DNA from: Anaerocolumna sp.
GTDB taxonomy: Bacteria; Bacillota; Clostridia; Lachnospirales; Lachnospiraceae
Assembly (NCBI GenBank): GCA_029239455.1
Contig: JAQZAX010000005.1
Coordinates: 1 to 35,880, forward strand
Reading direction: 5' to 3'
Length of the DNA: 35,880 nt
In this document: in pieces, positions 1-8,872 of the stretch
Numbering within the stretch: the first letter of the stretch is position 1
How the letters are laid out: each line of letters opens with the position of its first letter
Made by a program: the position numbers and the translations under genes
The notes under the pieces: generated by a model
What the model was told of the DNA's origin: nothing
Databases searched by the model: none
What the model saw: only the letters and a program-made list of their open reading frames with translations

Positions 1-21
1 ATCGCCTCGTTTAATAATCAC
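1..21 (-). CDS. mazF: N-terminal fragment of a MazF/PemK-type endoribonuclease toxin, truncated by the window edge
   Basis: Reverse complement of 1-21 reads GTG ATT ATT AAA CGA GGC GAT = (M)IIKRGD, matching the MazF N-terminus (M-I/V-I/V-K-R-G-D). A GGAG lies upstream. It sits directly after alr on the same strand, the usual alr-mazF synteny. Only 7 codons are visible. Confidence 0.55.
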
Positions 22-117
22 TTTTCTCACACTCCATTTTATGGCTTTAGTCTTATTATTTCCAACTTTGACTTATGTATTCCATAAAATGTTTACTTTT
101 ATGTGCTGATATATGAT

Positions 118-1311
118 TTATTCTCTAATTTCAGTAATTTTTCCGTTTCTATAATAAACACGTGGCACTCTTTTTCCTACATTACATGCAACCTCATAAT
201 TAAATGAATAGGATAGTGCCCCAACTTCTTCAATTGGTATGAATTCATTTTTATCCCTGCCAATTAAAGTTACCGTATCACCTTGTTTTACACCTTCAAT
301 TTCAGTGACATCTACCATAAATTGATCCATACATATTCTGCCAATAATAGGTGCTGATTTGCCGTGGATTAATACTCTTCCTTTCGAAGAAAGTAATCTA
401 GGATATCCATCTCCATACCCGACTGGTATCGTAGCAATCTTAGTTATTTTCGATGTAATGTACGTACTTCCGTAGCTAACTCCACAATTTGGTTCTATTT
501 CTTTTACATAACTTACATGAGTTTTAATTTCCAGGGCAGGTGATAATTTTAACATTTCCTGGCTAACAAATTCAGATGGATACAGTCCATAGGTTGCTAT
601 CCCGCTTCTAACCATATCTAGCTTAGCTTCCGGCAAATCAATTATACCAGCGCTATTTGATATATGTTTGATTGGTATAGTGATGCCTTCTAGCTCTAAT
701 TGATTGACAAATTTCAAAAAACGATCTAATTGCATTTTAGCAGAGGTTTTATCCGTCTCATCTGCTGCGGAAAAATGAGAGAAGATTCCTTCGATACGAA
801 TTCCTTCTAACGATGCAATTTTTTTAATATCTTCCATGCTGTCTTTCGTATCAAAAAATCCGATTCGATTCATACCGGTATCAATCTTTATATGAATTCC
901 TGCCTTTTTATTTTGCTGCAATGCTGCTTTTGATAACTCTATGGCAGAATCTAACTGAAATATCGTCTGAGAAATGTCATTTTTAACCAATTGATTATAT
1001 TGCTCTTTTGGAGTATATCCTAAAATCAAAACAGGCTTATGAATTCCTGCTTCTCTTAATTCAATTCCTTCTTCTAATATAGCAATTCCAAATGCATCTA
1101 CTCCTAAACTATCTAAAGTCTTTGCAATTGGTAATGCTCCATGTCCATAAGCATCCGCCTTAATAATGGCCATTAATTTTGTAGAATTACCGGTTAATTT
1201 CTTTATATTTAAAATATTACTACTGATAGCATCCAAGTCAATATTTGCTGTTACTCTAAAATATCTTTCTTCTGATTTTTCTTCTTGAATTTTTGTTATA
1301 CCAGTTGTCAT
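118..1311 (-). CDS. alr: Alanine racemase
   Basis: PLP lysine region (AIIKADAYGHGA) and C-terminal motifs (VGYGDGYPR, GRICMDQFMVDVT). Start at ATG 1309-1311 is preferred over the longer ORF because GGAGG precedes it (GGAGGAACTTATG). Confidence 0.96.
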   Translation of the reverse strand: MTTGITKIQEEKSEERYFRVTANIDLDAISSNILNIKKLTGNSTKLMAIIKADAYGHGALPIAKTLDSLGVDAFGIAILEEGIELREAGIHKPVLILGYTPKEQYNQLVKNDISQTIFQLDSAIELSKAALQQNKKAGIHIKIDTGMNRIGFFDTKDSMEDIKKIASLEGIRIEGIFSHFSAADETDKTSAKMQLDRFLKFVNQLELEGITIPIKHISNSAGIIDLPEAKLDMVRSGIATYGLYPSEFVSQEMLKLSPALEIKTHVSYVKEIEPNCGVSYGSTYITSKITKIATIPVGYGDGYPRLLSSKGRVLIHGKSAPIIGRICMDQFMVDVTEIEGVKQGDTVTLIGRDKNEFIPIEEVGALSYSFNYEVACNVGKRVPRVYYRNGKITEIRE

Positions 1312-1378
1312 AAGTTCCTCCATTCCATGCAGCTTATAAATCACTAATTCTAATGCTGCACATGCTATAACATTCTGC

Positions 1379-2929
1379 TTAATACATTAACACGTCAGCA
1401 ATTGCTTCCATAATATCACTGGCTGTCACTCCATAGTTTCCCTTGATCTGTACTGCTTTATCCCCGGCCAAACCGTGAATATATACGCCAAGTGTAGCGG
1501 CTTCAAACTGTGGTAATCCTTGGGCTATTAGACCGGCAATAATCCCTGTTAAAACATCACCGGCACCGGCTGTTGCCATACCACTATTCCCAGATAAATT
1601 AATATACCTCATTTCTTCGTTAGCTACAATAGTTCTATCGTCTTTTATTACATAAATTAGTTTATTAAGCTGCGTACATTTTTCTGCAATATGAAATAAA
1701 TCATCTTGTATTATAGCTAGTGGTAACTTAATTAATCTAGACAATTCTAATAAATGGGGTGTTAATATTGTTTGGGCTGGTAATTTCTCCTTCAGTTCTA
1801 AAATAGATGGGATAATAGAATCATCAGTAAGAGTGGATACTACACCCACTCGCTTTGCTAATAAATTAATTCCGTCCGCATCAATAATTAGAGGAACCTC
1901 CGTATATTGGATTACCATATCTAATAATTGCTCACTTAGCAAATTTACTCCAACACCAGGACCAAATACAACGACAGATGCCCAATTAATGTCTTGCACT
2001 ATTTTATTTATTGTATCTTGTGATAATTTCTCATTAGAATGATAGGTCGTTATTAAGGCTTCCGGCAATAGCGTCTGTATCATCCCTTTATTTTCATGTG
2101 CAGTAACTACCTTTACGATACCCGCCCCTGTTCGATAAGCTGCTTTCGCAGAAAAAAAGCAAGCACCACTTATATCTGTAGATCCTGCAATGATAAGAAC
2201 CTTTCCGTAGGTCCCCTTATTCGAGTGTGACATTCTTATGGGAAGTCGCTTTAAATCATCCAAATCATACGTAAAGTAATTAGGATTCACTGCTTCAATT
2301 GCAATTTCAGGAAATCCGATATCTGCAGTAATAATTTCACCGGTATATTCATATCCCGGATAGAGCAGCATTCCTTTTTTAATTAATCCAAATGAAATAG
2401 TATAATCCGCTTTTACCGCAATGTTGTATGGCTTTGCAGTATCGGCAGAAAGACCGGATGGAATATCTACCGAGAAAACAATATATTTATTTTTATTCTT
2501 GTTGATTTCCTCAATTATTGTCTCAAATACGCCTGATATCGGCTTGCTAAGACCTATGCCGAAAATAGCATCGATTATTATAGTATATTCATTAAAATTA
2601 ATATTGCTATCTATAGATAAGCCTAAATTTCTTGCAATTGTTAATTGCTCTTTGGTTTGAACGGTAGCCTTTGATTCTTCTCCAACCATTAAGAGTTTTA
2701 CATAATAACCTTGGCAGAATAGAATTCGTGCTGCCCCAATCCCATCGCCTCCATTATTACCATAACCGCAAACAGCCAGTATCCTACTGTTTTTATCCCC
2801 ATGTAATTTTATTTGTTCTACAACATGTAAAGATGCGCGCTCCATTAAAACCATAGAAGGAATACCTATTCTTTCTATGGTATAATCATCAATTGCCTTC
2901 ATTTGTGCAGAATTCACTACTTTTCTCAA
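1379..2929 (-). CDS. nnr: Bifunctional NAD(P)H-hydrate epimerase / ADP-dependent NAD(P)H-hydrate dehydratase
   Basis: N-terminal YjeF_N domain (CGYGNNGGDGIGAARIL) fused to a C-terminal carbohydrate-kinase-like domain (GNSGMATAGAGDVLTGIIAGL). Likely TTG start at 2929 with AAGGAG 6 nt upstream; the ORF track extends to a GTG at 2944. Confidence 0.93.
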   Translation of the reverse strand: MRKVVNSAQMKAIDDYTIERIGIPSMVLMERASLHVVEQIKLHGDKNSRILAVCGYGNNGGDGIGAARILFCQGYYVKLLMVGEESKATVQTKEQLTIARNLGLSIDSNINFNEYTIIIDAIFGIGLSKPISGVFETIIEEINKNKNKYIVFSVDIPSGLSADTAKPYNIAVKADYTISFGLIKKGMLLYPGYEYTGEIITADIGFPEIAIEAVNPNYFTYDLDDLKRLPIRMSHSNKGTYGKVLIIAGSTDISGACFFSAKAAYRTGAGIVKVVTAHENKGMIQTLLPEALITTYHSNEKLSQDTINKIVQDINWASVVVFGPGVGVNLLSEQLLDMVIQYTEVPLIIDADGINLLAKRVGVVSTLTDDSIIPSILELKEKLPAQTILTPHLLELSRLIKLPLAIIQDDLFHIAEKCTQLNKLIYVIKDDRTIVANEEMRYINLSGNSGMATAGAGDVLTGIIAGLIAQGLPQFEAATLGVYIHGLAGDKAVQIKGNYGVTASDIMEAIADVLMY

Positions 2930-2930
2930 T

Positions 2931-3293
2931 TTACACTCCTTCACCTATTACATAGGCACTCGCATATATTCTGGTATTCGTAACTGATACAAAAATATTT
3001 ACAATTCCAATGCTTTTCGATAAATCAGAAGCTGCACCATATAAATTAACATAAGGCTTTCCAAGAGTATCCCTTAGTACTTCAATCTCAATTGGCTTAA
3101 TATTACGAAATCCGGTTCCAAGCATTTTAGATACGGCCTCTTTTACTGCAAAATTACCAGCTAATTTCACAGGGCTGGTGCCGTAAAGCTTTATTTCCTG
3201 CATAGTATAATATTTTAATAGAAATTTATTATGTTCACATGCTTTAGCAACTCTCTCTATCTCTATAAGATCTGTTCCTATGCCGATTATCAT
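2931..3293 (-). CDS. acpS: Holo-[acyl-carrier-protein] synthase
   Basis: MIIGIGTDLIEIERV N-terminus and FAVKEAVSKMLGTG motif. AGGAGG precedes the ATG at 3291-3293. Confidence 0.94.
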   Translation of the reverse strand: MIIGIGTDLIEIERVAKACEHNKFLLKYYTMQEIKLYGTSPVKLAGNFAVKEAVSKMLGTGFRNIKPIEIEVLRDTLGKPYVNLYGAASDLSKSIGIVNIFVSVTNTRIYASAYVIGEGV

Positions 3294-3327
3294 AAAGAAC
3301 CTCCTGATTTTGATTAAACTTAAGTTG

Positions 3328-3933
3328 TTAAAGTATATGTTCATCAAAAGCTTCTATTATATCCGGTCCTAATAGATCATGCATATAGGAATAGATTGTC
3401 GCATTCTTTGTTTCCATATCCTGTTTCATTAAGATCTTTTCTTTCAGTTCATCTCTTACTTTTAATACCCACTGTGTTATTTCATCTATTCTGTCTTTAT
3501 TCTCAGTTAGATTCGCATACCATATCCTGGCGCTTTCAATAATCAGATCCTCATTGACTGATTTAATTAAATACGGAATATCAGCCAATTCATCTTCTGA
3601 TTCTTTCATTTTTTCCCCAATTTCAAGAATCATCTTTTGATTCTGTGTCATTTTCTTTAGTTTTTGTTTCCCAGACTTTGAATCGTCAGGATCCATATTA
3701 GCGATAATTTCTTCCATCAATTTAACTTTGAGTCTTTTTAAATCTTTCATATCGCTTGCTAGTTTACCCTGGCGTTTTAAAAGTTCGTTTAATTTATCTT
3801 CAAGTTCTTTAATATGGGATGGTTTTTCATCTGCCGGGAATAACTCATACCATCTGCTATCCAGTGTTAATATTGGTATCTTTCTTCCCTTAAATATTTC
3901 TTTAAAGTTAGGCTCATCCTCACTCTTTCGCAT
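3328..3933 (-). CDS. Uncharacterised coiled-coil protein between acpS and rex
   Basis: 201-aa ORF, strongly Lys/Glu-rich and heptad-like, in tight operonic spacing with GGGAG upstream of the start. I recognise no domain. Confidence 0.75.
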   Translation of the reverse strand: MRKSEDEPNFKEIFKGRKIPILTLDSRWYELFPADEKPSHIKELEDKLNELLKRQGKLASDMKDLKRLKVKLMEEIIANMDPDDSKSGKQKLKKMTQNQKMILEIGEKMKESEDELADIPYLIKSVNEDLIIESARIWYANLTENKDRIDEITQWVLKVRDELKEKILMKQDMETKNATIYSYMHDLLGPDIIEAFDEHIL

Positions 3934-3946
3934 TCATTTGCTCCCT

Positions 3947-4603
3947 TTATTCTTCAGTGCCCTCTAATTCTGCGTCATCTATTTCTTTTAATCTGTAAGA
4001 TAAAGTCATTAAGCTTTCTGCCAAATGTACATTTTCAACAAGTACATCAGGTGGCAAATTCAAATCGGTAGGAGCAAAATTCCAAATAGCTTTTATTCCG
4101 AGATTTACTAATTCTTTTGCTGCTGCCGGTGCTTTTAATTTAGGAACCGTAAGTGCTGCGATATGAATTGTATTACTCTTCACAAATTCTTCCAGGTATT
4201 CAATCATCTGTATCTCCACACCACGAATTGATATTCCCTCTAATCTTGGATTAACATCAAATATGGCTTTTACAAAGAAACCTCTACGTTCAAAATCAAT
4301 ATAATTAGCCAATGCCTGACCTAAGTTACCTGCACCTATAATAATTACATTATATTGCTTATCTAAACCTAAAATTTTACCTATCTCTTCATATAAATAT
4401 TCAACGTTGTAACCATACCCTTGTTGACCGAAGCCTCCGAAATTATTTAAATCCTGTCTAATTTGAGAAGCAGTTACTTTCATTTTCTCACTTAATTCTT
4501 TTGATGAAATTCGAACTACATCGTTTTCTAATAACTCGCCTAGGTATCTATAATATCTTGGTAATCTTTTTATTACCGCAATAGAAATGTCTTTTTCCTG
4601 CAT
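3947..4603 (-). CDS. rex: Redox-sensing transcriptional repressor Rex
   Basis: KRLPRYYRYL winged-helix N-terminus, VTASQIRQDLNNFGGFGQQGYGYNV and the Rossmann motif GAGNLGQAL. ATG at 4603 preceded by AAGGAGG. Confidence 0.96.
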   Translation of the reverse strand: MQEKDISIAVIKRLPRYYRYLGELLENDVVRISSKELSEKMKVTASQIRQDLNNFGGFGQQGYGYNVEYLYEEIGKILGLDKQYNVIIIGAGNLGQALANYIDFERRGFFVKAIFDVNPRLEGISIRGVEIQMIEYLEEFVKSNTIHIAALTVPKLKAPAAAKELVNLGIKAIWNFAPTDLNLPPDVLVENVHLAESLMTLSYRLKEIDDAELEGTEE

Positions 4604-4654
4604 AATTTTCCTCCTTGTTGATAAATGAATAAAACACCCCACTTTATTCCTTAC

Positions 4655-4683
4655 ATTATATTGGAATGTTATAATTTTGTCAA
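4655..4683 (-). promoter_or_regulatory. Consensus sigma-A promoter of the rex operon
   Basis: Reverse complement reads TTGACA - 17 nt - TATAAT (-35 at 4678-4683, -10 at 4655-4660), about 50 nt upstream of the rex ATG. Confidence 0.85.
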
Positions 4684-4689
4684 ATAAAG

Positions 4690-4710
4690 ATTTTGAAATA
4701 ATTTCAAAAT
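4690..4710. promoter_or_regulatory. 21-bp palindrome upstream of the rex -35, possible operator
   Basis: ATTTTGAAAT-A-ATTTCAAAAT: 10-bp perfect arms, 1-nt centre, in the rex/ABC-F divergent region. Confidence 0.5.
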
Positions 4711-4735
4711 ACGTTCTACTAAAATTCTACATTAC

Positions 4736-4764
4736 TTTACTAAAATTTTTACTTATGTTAAAAT
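4736..4764 (+). promoter_or_regulatory. Putative sigma-A promoter of the ABC-F gene
   Basis: TTTACT (4736-4741) - 17 nt - TAAAAT (4759-4764). Confidence 0.5.
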
Positions 4765-4826
4765 AGGTGATACAGGTGTGTATGAACCACCTGCTTATTT
4801 TTGTTAAGAAAGGTTTGATTTTAATT

Positions 4827-6824
4827 ATGATAATCACTTGTAAAAACATTAGCAAAAGCTTTGGAACAACACAGATTTTAGATAATGTTTCATTTCATAT
4901 AAATGAAGGACAAAAAGCAGCAATCGTTGGTTTAAATGGTGCTGGTAAATCTACCTTGTTTAAAATAATAATTGGAGAATTAAGTGCAGATGCTGGAGAA
5001 GTTATATTTGCAAAAGGAAGTACTGTTGGATATCTGGCACAGCACCAAGGGCTTGCATCGGATAATTCCATCTATGAAGAAATATTGTCTGTGAAACAGG
5101 ATGTTATTGATTTAGACAATGCCATACGAAAACTTGAAATTGACATGAAAAATGTATCTGGAAATGAATTAGAAAGAATGCTTAATACTTACACTAGATA
5201 CACCCATGAATTTGAATTAAAAAATGGTTATGCATATAAAAGTGAGGTTATTGGTGTTCTTAAGGGCTTGGGATTTACCGAAGAAGATTTTAACAAACCC
5301 ATTTCCACACTCTCTGGTGGGCAAAAAACCCGAGTAGCCTTAGGTAAGCTATTATTAAGTTCTCCTGATTTAATTTTATTGGACGAACCTACCAACCATT
5401 TAGATATGGAATCCATTGCATGGCTTGAAACCTATTTACTTAATTATAAAGGTTCTGTTCTGGTGATTGCACATGACCGTTACTTCCTTGATAAAGTAGT
5501 TTCCAAAGTTGTTGAGCTTGAAAATACCAAAGCCACTTCATTTGAAGGTAATTATTCCGAATATGCCATGAAAAAAGCTTTTCAAAGAGAAACACTTATG
5601 AAGCATTATTTAAACCAGCAAAAAGAAATAAAACATCAGGAAGATGTTATTGCAAAGTTACGTTCCTTTAACCGCGAAAAATCAATTAAGCGCGCGGAAA
5701 GCCGTGAAAAGATGTTAGATAAGATCGATCGATTAGATAAACCAATTACCAGCGAACCTCAGATGTCTATACGCTTAGAGCCTCACGTTATCAGCGGTAA
5801 CGATGTACTAACCGTAACTGATCTTAGTAAATCCTTTGGTTCTCTTCTATTATTTCAAAATATAAATTTTGAAATAAAGCGTGGTGAAAGGGTTGCAATT
5901 ATCGGTAACAACGGTACTGGAAAAACTACGATATTAAAGATGATTAACCAGATGCTCTCCCCAGATGACGGTGAAATTAAATTGGGAGCTAAAGTTAAAA
6001 TAGGTTATTACGACCAGGAACATCAGGTTTTAGATCAGGAAAAGACATTATTTGATGAATTGCAAGACACTTATCCTCATATGGATAATACTAAGATTCG
6101 AAACATATTAGCTGCCTTTCTCTTTACCAATGACGATGTCTTTAAACGTATCAAAGATTTAAGCGGCGGAGAACGCGGTCGTGTATCTTTGGCGAAACTA
6201 ATGTTATCAGAAGCAAATTTCATCATCTTAGATGAACCTACCAACCACTTGGATATCACATCGAAGGAAATCCTAGAAAATGCATTAAATAGCTATACCG
6301 GTACCATATTATATGTATCCCATGACCGTTATTTTATTAATAAAACAGCGACACGAATTCTGGATCTGACCCAGCAAAACTTACTAAATTACATTGGGAA
6401 TTACAACTATTATCTGGAAAAGAAAGATGAGATGGAAAAACTGTACTTATCTAGTTTTGAAACAACTACCGAGCAGAAGCTTTTCGTGCCTGGTTTTGGT
6501 ACAGTAAGCAGTTCTCTAAGTAAATTCCCAGTTACTAGTACTCCCACCCCATCTAGTTATGATACTTCGGATACGGAAGGAAAAATGGACTGGAAGCAGC
6601 AAAAAGAGGAACAGGCTAAGATTCGTAAACGTCAAAATGACTTAAAGAAAACAGAAGAAGAAATTACTATTTTAGAAACAAGAAATGAAGAAATAGACGC
6701 GCTTCTTGCCAAAGAAGAAATATATACCAATGTTCATAAATTATTGGAACTAAATGAAGAAAAAAAGAAACTAGCAGACCGCATGGAAGAATTACTAGAA
6801 TTGTGGGAAGAGTTAGCTGAATAA
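4827..6824 (+). CDS. ABC-F family ATP-binding protein (YdiF/Uup-like)
   Basis: Two ABC domains with Walker A (GLNGAGKST; GNNGTGKTT), signatures LSGGQ and LSGGERGR, Walker B LILLDEPTNHLD and FIILDEPTNHLD, a linker between domains, a C-terminal coiled coil and no transmembrane segments. Start taken at ATG 4827 rather than the GTG at 4767. Confidence 0.92.
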   Translation: MIITCKNISKSFGTTQILDNVSFHINEGQKAAIVGLNGAGKSTLFKIIIGELSADAGEVIFAKGSTVGYLAQHQGLASDNSIYEEILSVKQDVIDLDNAIRKLEIDMKNVSGNELERMLNTYTRYTHEFELKNGYAYKSEVIGVLKGLGFTEEDFNKPISTLSGGQKTRVALGKLLLSSPDLILLDEPTNHLDMESIAWLETYLLNYKGSVLVIAHDRYFLDKVVSKVVELENTKATSFEGNYSEYAMKKAFQRETLMKHYLNQQKEIKHQEDVIAKLRSFNREKSIKRAESREKMLDKIDRLDKPITSEPQMSIRLEPHVISGNDVLTVTDLSKSFGSLLLFQNINFEIKRGERVAIIGNNGTGKTTILKMINQMLSPDDGEIKLGAKVKIGYYDQEHQVLDQEKTLFDELQDTYPHMDNTKIRNILAAFLFTNDDVFKRIKDLSGGERGRVSLAKLMLSEANFIILDEPTNHLDITSKEILENALNSYTGTILYVSHDRYFINKTATRILDLTQQNLLNYIGNYNYYLEKKDEMEKLYLSSFETTTEQKLFVPGFGTVSSSLSKFPVTSTPTPSSYDTSDTEGKMDWKQQKEEQAKIRKRQNDLKKTEEEITILETRNEEIDALLAKEEIYTNVHKLLELNEEKKKLADRMEELLELWEELAE

Positions 6825-6863
6825 GGTTGGCTTATGTAATTTACTTAAGAATATGATTTGGTT

Positions 6864-6913
6864 TGGAGTTTTTCATATGCTGCGACTGCTGTCAGTACAT
6901 CTGAAAAACTCCA
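6864..6913 (+). terminator. Rho-independent terminator of the ABC-F gene
   Basis: TGGAGTTTTTCA (6864-6875) and TGAAAAACTCCA (6902-6913) form a perfect 12-bp stem followed by TTTCTTTT. Confidence 0.75.
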
Positions 6914-6969
6914 TTTCTTTTAAAAAAATCCTATATTCACCCCTAAAGTGAATGAAAAGTTTGATCAAA

Positions 6970-7647
6970 CTAAGATAAATTTAATCCTTGATCCGAAATA
7001 TTTTTGATGGTATTCATGATATGTTCATGTGCCAATCTTTCAGCTTCCTCGCCATCTCTGTTTTTGATAGCCTCTAAAATGGCACTATGTTCTTTGTTGG
7101 AATTAACGGCCCTTGATTCAGATGCCAAGGTTATCTTACGGATTCGTTGTACATAATGATGGAAGTCTGAAAGCACATGGTTTAAAATTTTGCTTTGAGA
7201 AGCTTCATAGATTGTCTCATGAAACTTATTATCCAGCTCTACAATCTGATCATGATGATCTTTCTTGGCGTGAAATTCGGTCAGGTAAACTATTTCTTCA
7301 AGCTCATCTATCTGCATCTGCGTAATATGTTCACAAGCCCATCTAGCACATAAGCCTTCCAAGTAAGAACGTATAATATAAATGTCATGCATGTCTTTCT
7401 GAGAAATTCCAGTTACATAGGCTCCTTTATTCGGAATTATTGTAACTAGGCCCTCCAATTCCAGCTGTCTTAATGCTTCTCTGACTGGCGTACGGCTAAC
7501 TCCCAGTTCAACACCAATGGAATTTTCTTTTAATTCTTCATTCTGTGCATATTTCCCGGATAATATGTCTTCCCGGATTTTATTAAAGACCCGTCCGCGA
7601 AGGGAATATTTATCCGATGCATCCTTTTGAACATCATAGTCATTCAC
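6970..7647 (-). CDS. GntR family transcriptional regulator, FadR/FCD subfamily
   Basis: N-terminal wHTH (ELGVSRTPVREALRQLELEGLV) and FCD-like C-terminal domain (IRSYLEGLCARWA...HETIYEAS...EHSAILEAI). Ends just upstream of IDH on the same strand. Confidence 0.92.
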   Translation of the reverse strand: MNDYDVQKDASDKYSLRGRVFNKIREDILSGKYAQNEELKENSIGVELGVSRTPVREALRQLELEGLVTIIPNKGAYVTGISQKDMHDIYIIRSYLEGLCARWACEHITQMQIDELEEIVYLTEFHAKKDHHDQIVELDNKFHETIYEASQSKILNHVLSDFHHYVQRIRKITLASESRAVNSNKEHSAILEAIKNRDGEEAERLAHEHIMNTIKNISDQGLNLS

Positions 7648-7659
7648 TATATGCTCCTC

Positions 7660-8823
7660 CTACATCTTTTTCATGGTCTGCATGATATAATCAGCAAACT
7701 CGGCACTGGTTGCTCCAGTATCTCTTCCTGTAATCACAAGCTTTTTCTCAGTAATTGTGCAAATATCAAGAGCTTTATATAATTTCTCAGACTCCTCCAC
7801 ATAACCAATATGAGATAACAACATAGCACCTGCTCTAATTACACTGCAAGGATCTGCATAAATATCTCTGCCTTCCTCTACCATTCTTGGTGCAGAGCCA
7901 TGAATTGCTTCAAACATCGCATATCGCTTACCAATATTTGCACTTCCCGCAGTACCTACACCACCTTGGAATTCAGCAGCTTCATCGGTAAGAATATCTC
8001 CATATAAATTAGGAAGAACAAGCACTTGAAAATCTCTTCTTCTCTTCTCATCGACTAGTTTTGCTGTCATAATATCAATATACCAGTCATCTGCCGTAAT
8101 ATCCTGATATTCTTTTGCTATTTCCTTAAATATATCCAGGAATTTACCGTCCGTCGTCTTTATAATATTGGCTTTTGTTACAGCCGTTACTCTCGTCTTA
8201 CCGTTTGCTTTTGCATATTCAAAAGCCGCTCTGATAATTCTTTCTGTACCTTGCGTAGTTACTACCGTAAAATCAACGCCAAGGTCGTTTGTTACATGGA
8301 CTCCTTTGCTTCCTACCGCATATGCGCCTTCTGTATTCTCGCGGTAGAAGGTCCAGTCAATTCCCTGTTCCGGAATTCGAACCGGTCTAACATTAGCAAA
8401 CAAGTCAAGTTCTTTTCTCATTGCAACATTAGCACTTTCAACGTTTGGCCATGGATCGCCTTTTCTTGGAGTTGTTGTTGGTCCTTTAAGAATAACGTGG
8501 CATTCTTTTAATTCATCTAAAACTACTGGCGGAATTGCCGCATTTTCAGCTGCTCTGCGTTCTATGGTTAGGCCATCGATTGTTCTGAATTCAACATTAC
8601 CAGATGCAACTTCATTTGCTAATAAGAATTCTAAAACTCTTTGAGCCTGTCCAGTGATAGCAGGTCCGATTCCGTCACCGCCACATACACCAATAATGAT
8701 TGTATCTAATTCTTTATAGTTTAAGAAATCACCTTGATTTTTCATGACTTCCACTCTCTTTAACTGCTCTTCTAATAACTTACCAAACTGTTCTTTTGCT
8801 CTTTCAATATTTTCGGTATACAT
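7660..8823 (-). CDS. Isocitrate/isopropylmalate dehydrogenase family protein, probably isocitrate dehydrogenase
   Basis: GGDGIGPAI, FANVRPVRI, YRENTEGAYAVGS, VLPNLYGDILTDEAAEFQGGVGTAGSANIG and IHGSAPR motifs. Linked to the Re-citrate-synthase-like gene. Confidence 0.88.
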   Translation of the reverse strand: MYTENIERAKEQFGKLLEEQLKRVEVMKNQGDFLNYKELDTIIIGVCGGDGIGPAITGQAQRVLEFLLANEVASGNVEFRTIDGLTIERRAAENAAIPPVVLDELKECHVILKGPTTTPRKGDPWPNVESANVAMRKELDLFANVRPVRIPEQGIDWTFYRENTEGAYAVGSKGVHVTNDLGVDFTVVTTQGTERIIRAAFEYAKANGKTRVTAVTKANIIKTTDGKFLDIFKEIAKEYQDITADDWYIDIMTAKLVDEKRRRDFQVLVLPNLYGDILTDEAAEFQGGVGTAGSANIGKRYAMFEAIHGSAPRMVEEGRDIYADPCSVIRAGAMLLSHIGYVEESEKLYKALDICTITEKKLVITGRDTGATSAEFADYIMQTMKKM

Positions 8824-8872
8824 GAAATATCCTCCATTTATATTTTTCGCTAACTATTACATCGTCAATTCA

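Noticed and set aside
4767-4826. N-terminal extension of the ABC-F protein (GTG start of the ORF track)
   Set aside because: The extension MIQVCMNHLLIFVKKGLIL begins almost at the predicted -10 box and does not look like an ABC-F N-terminus. ATG 4827 gives the canonical MIITCKNISKSFG start.
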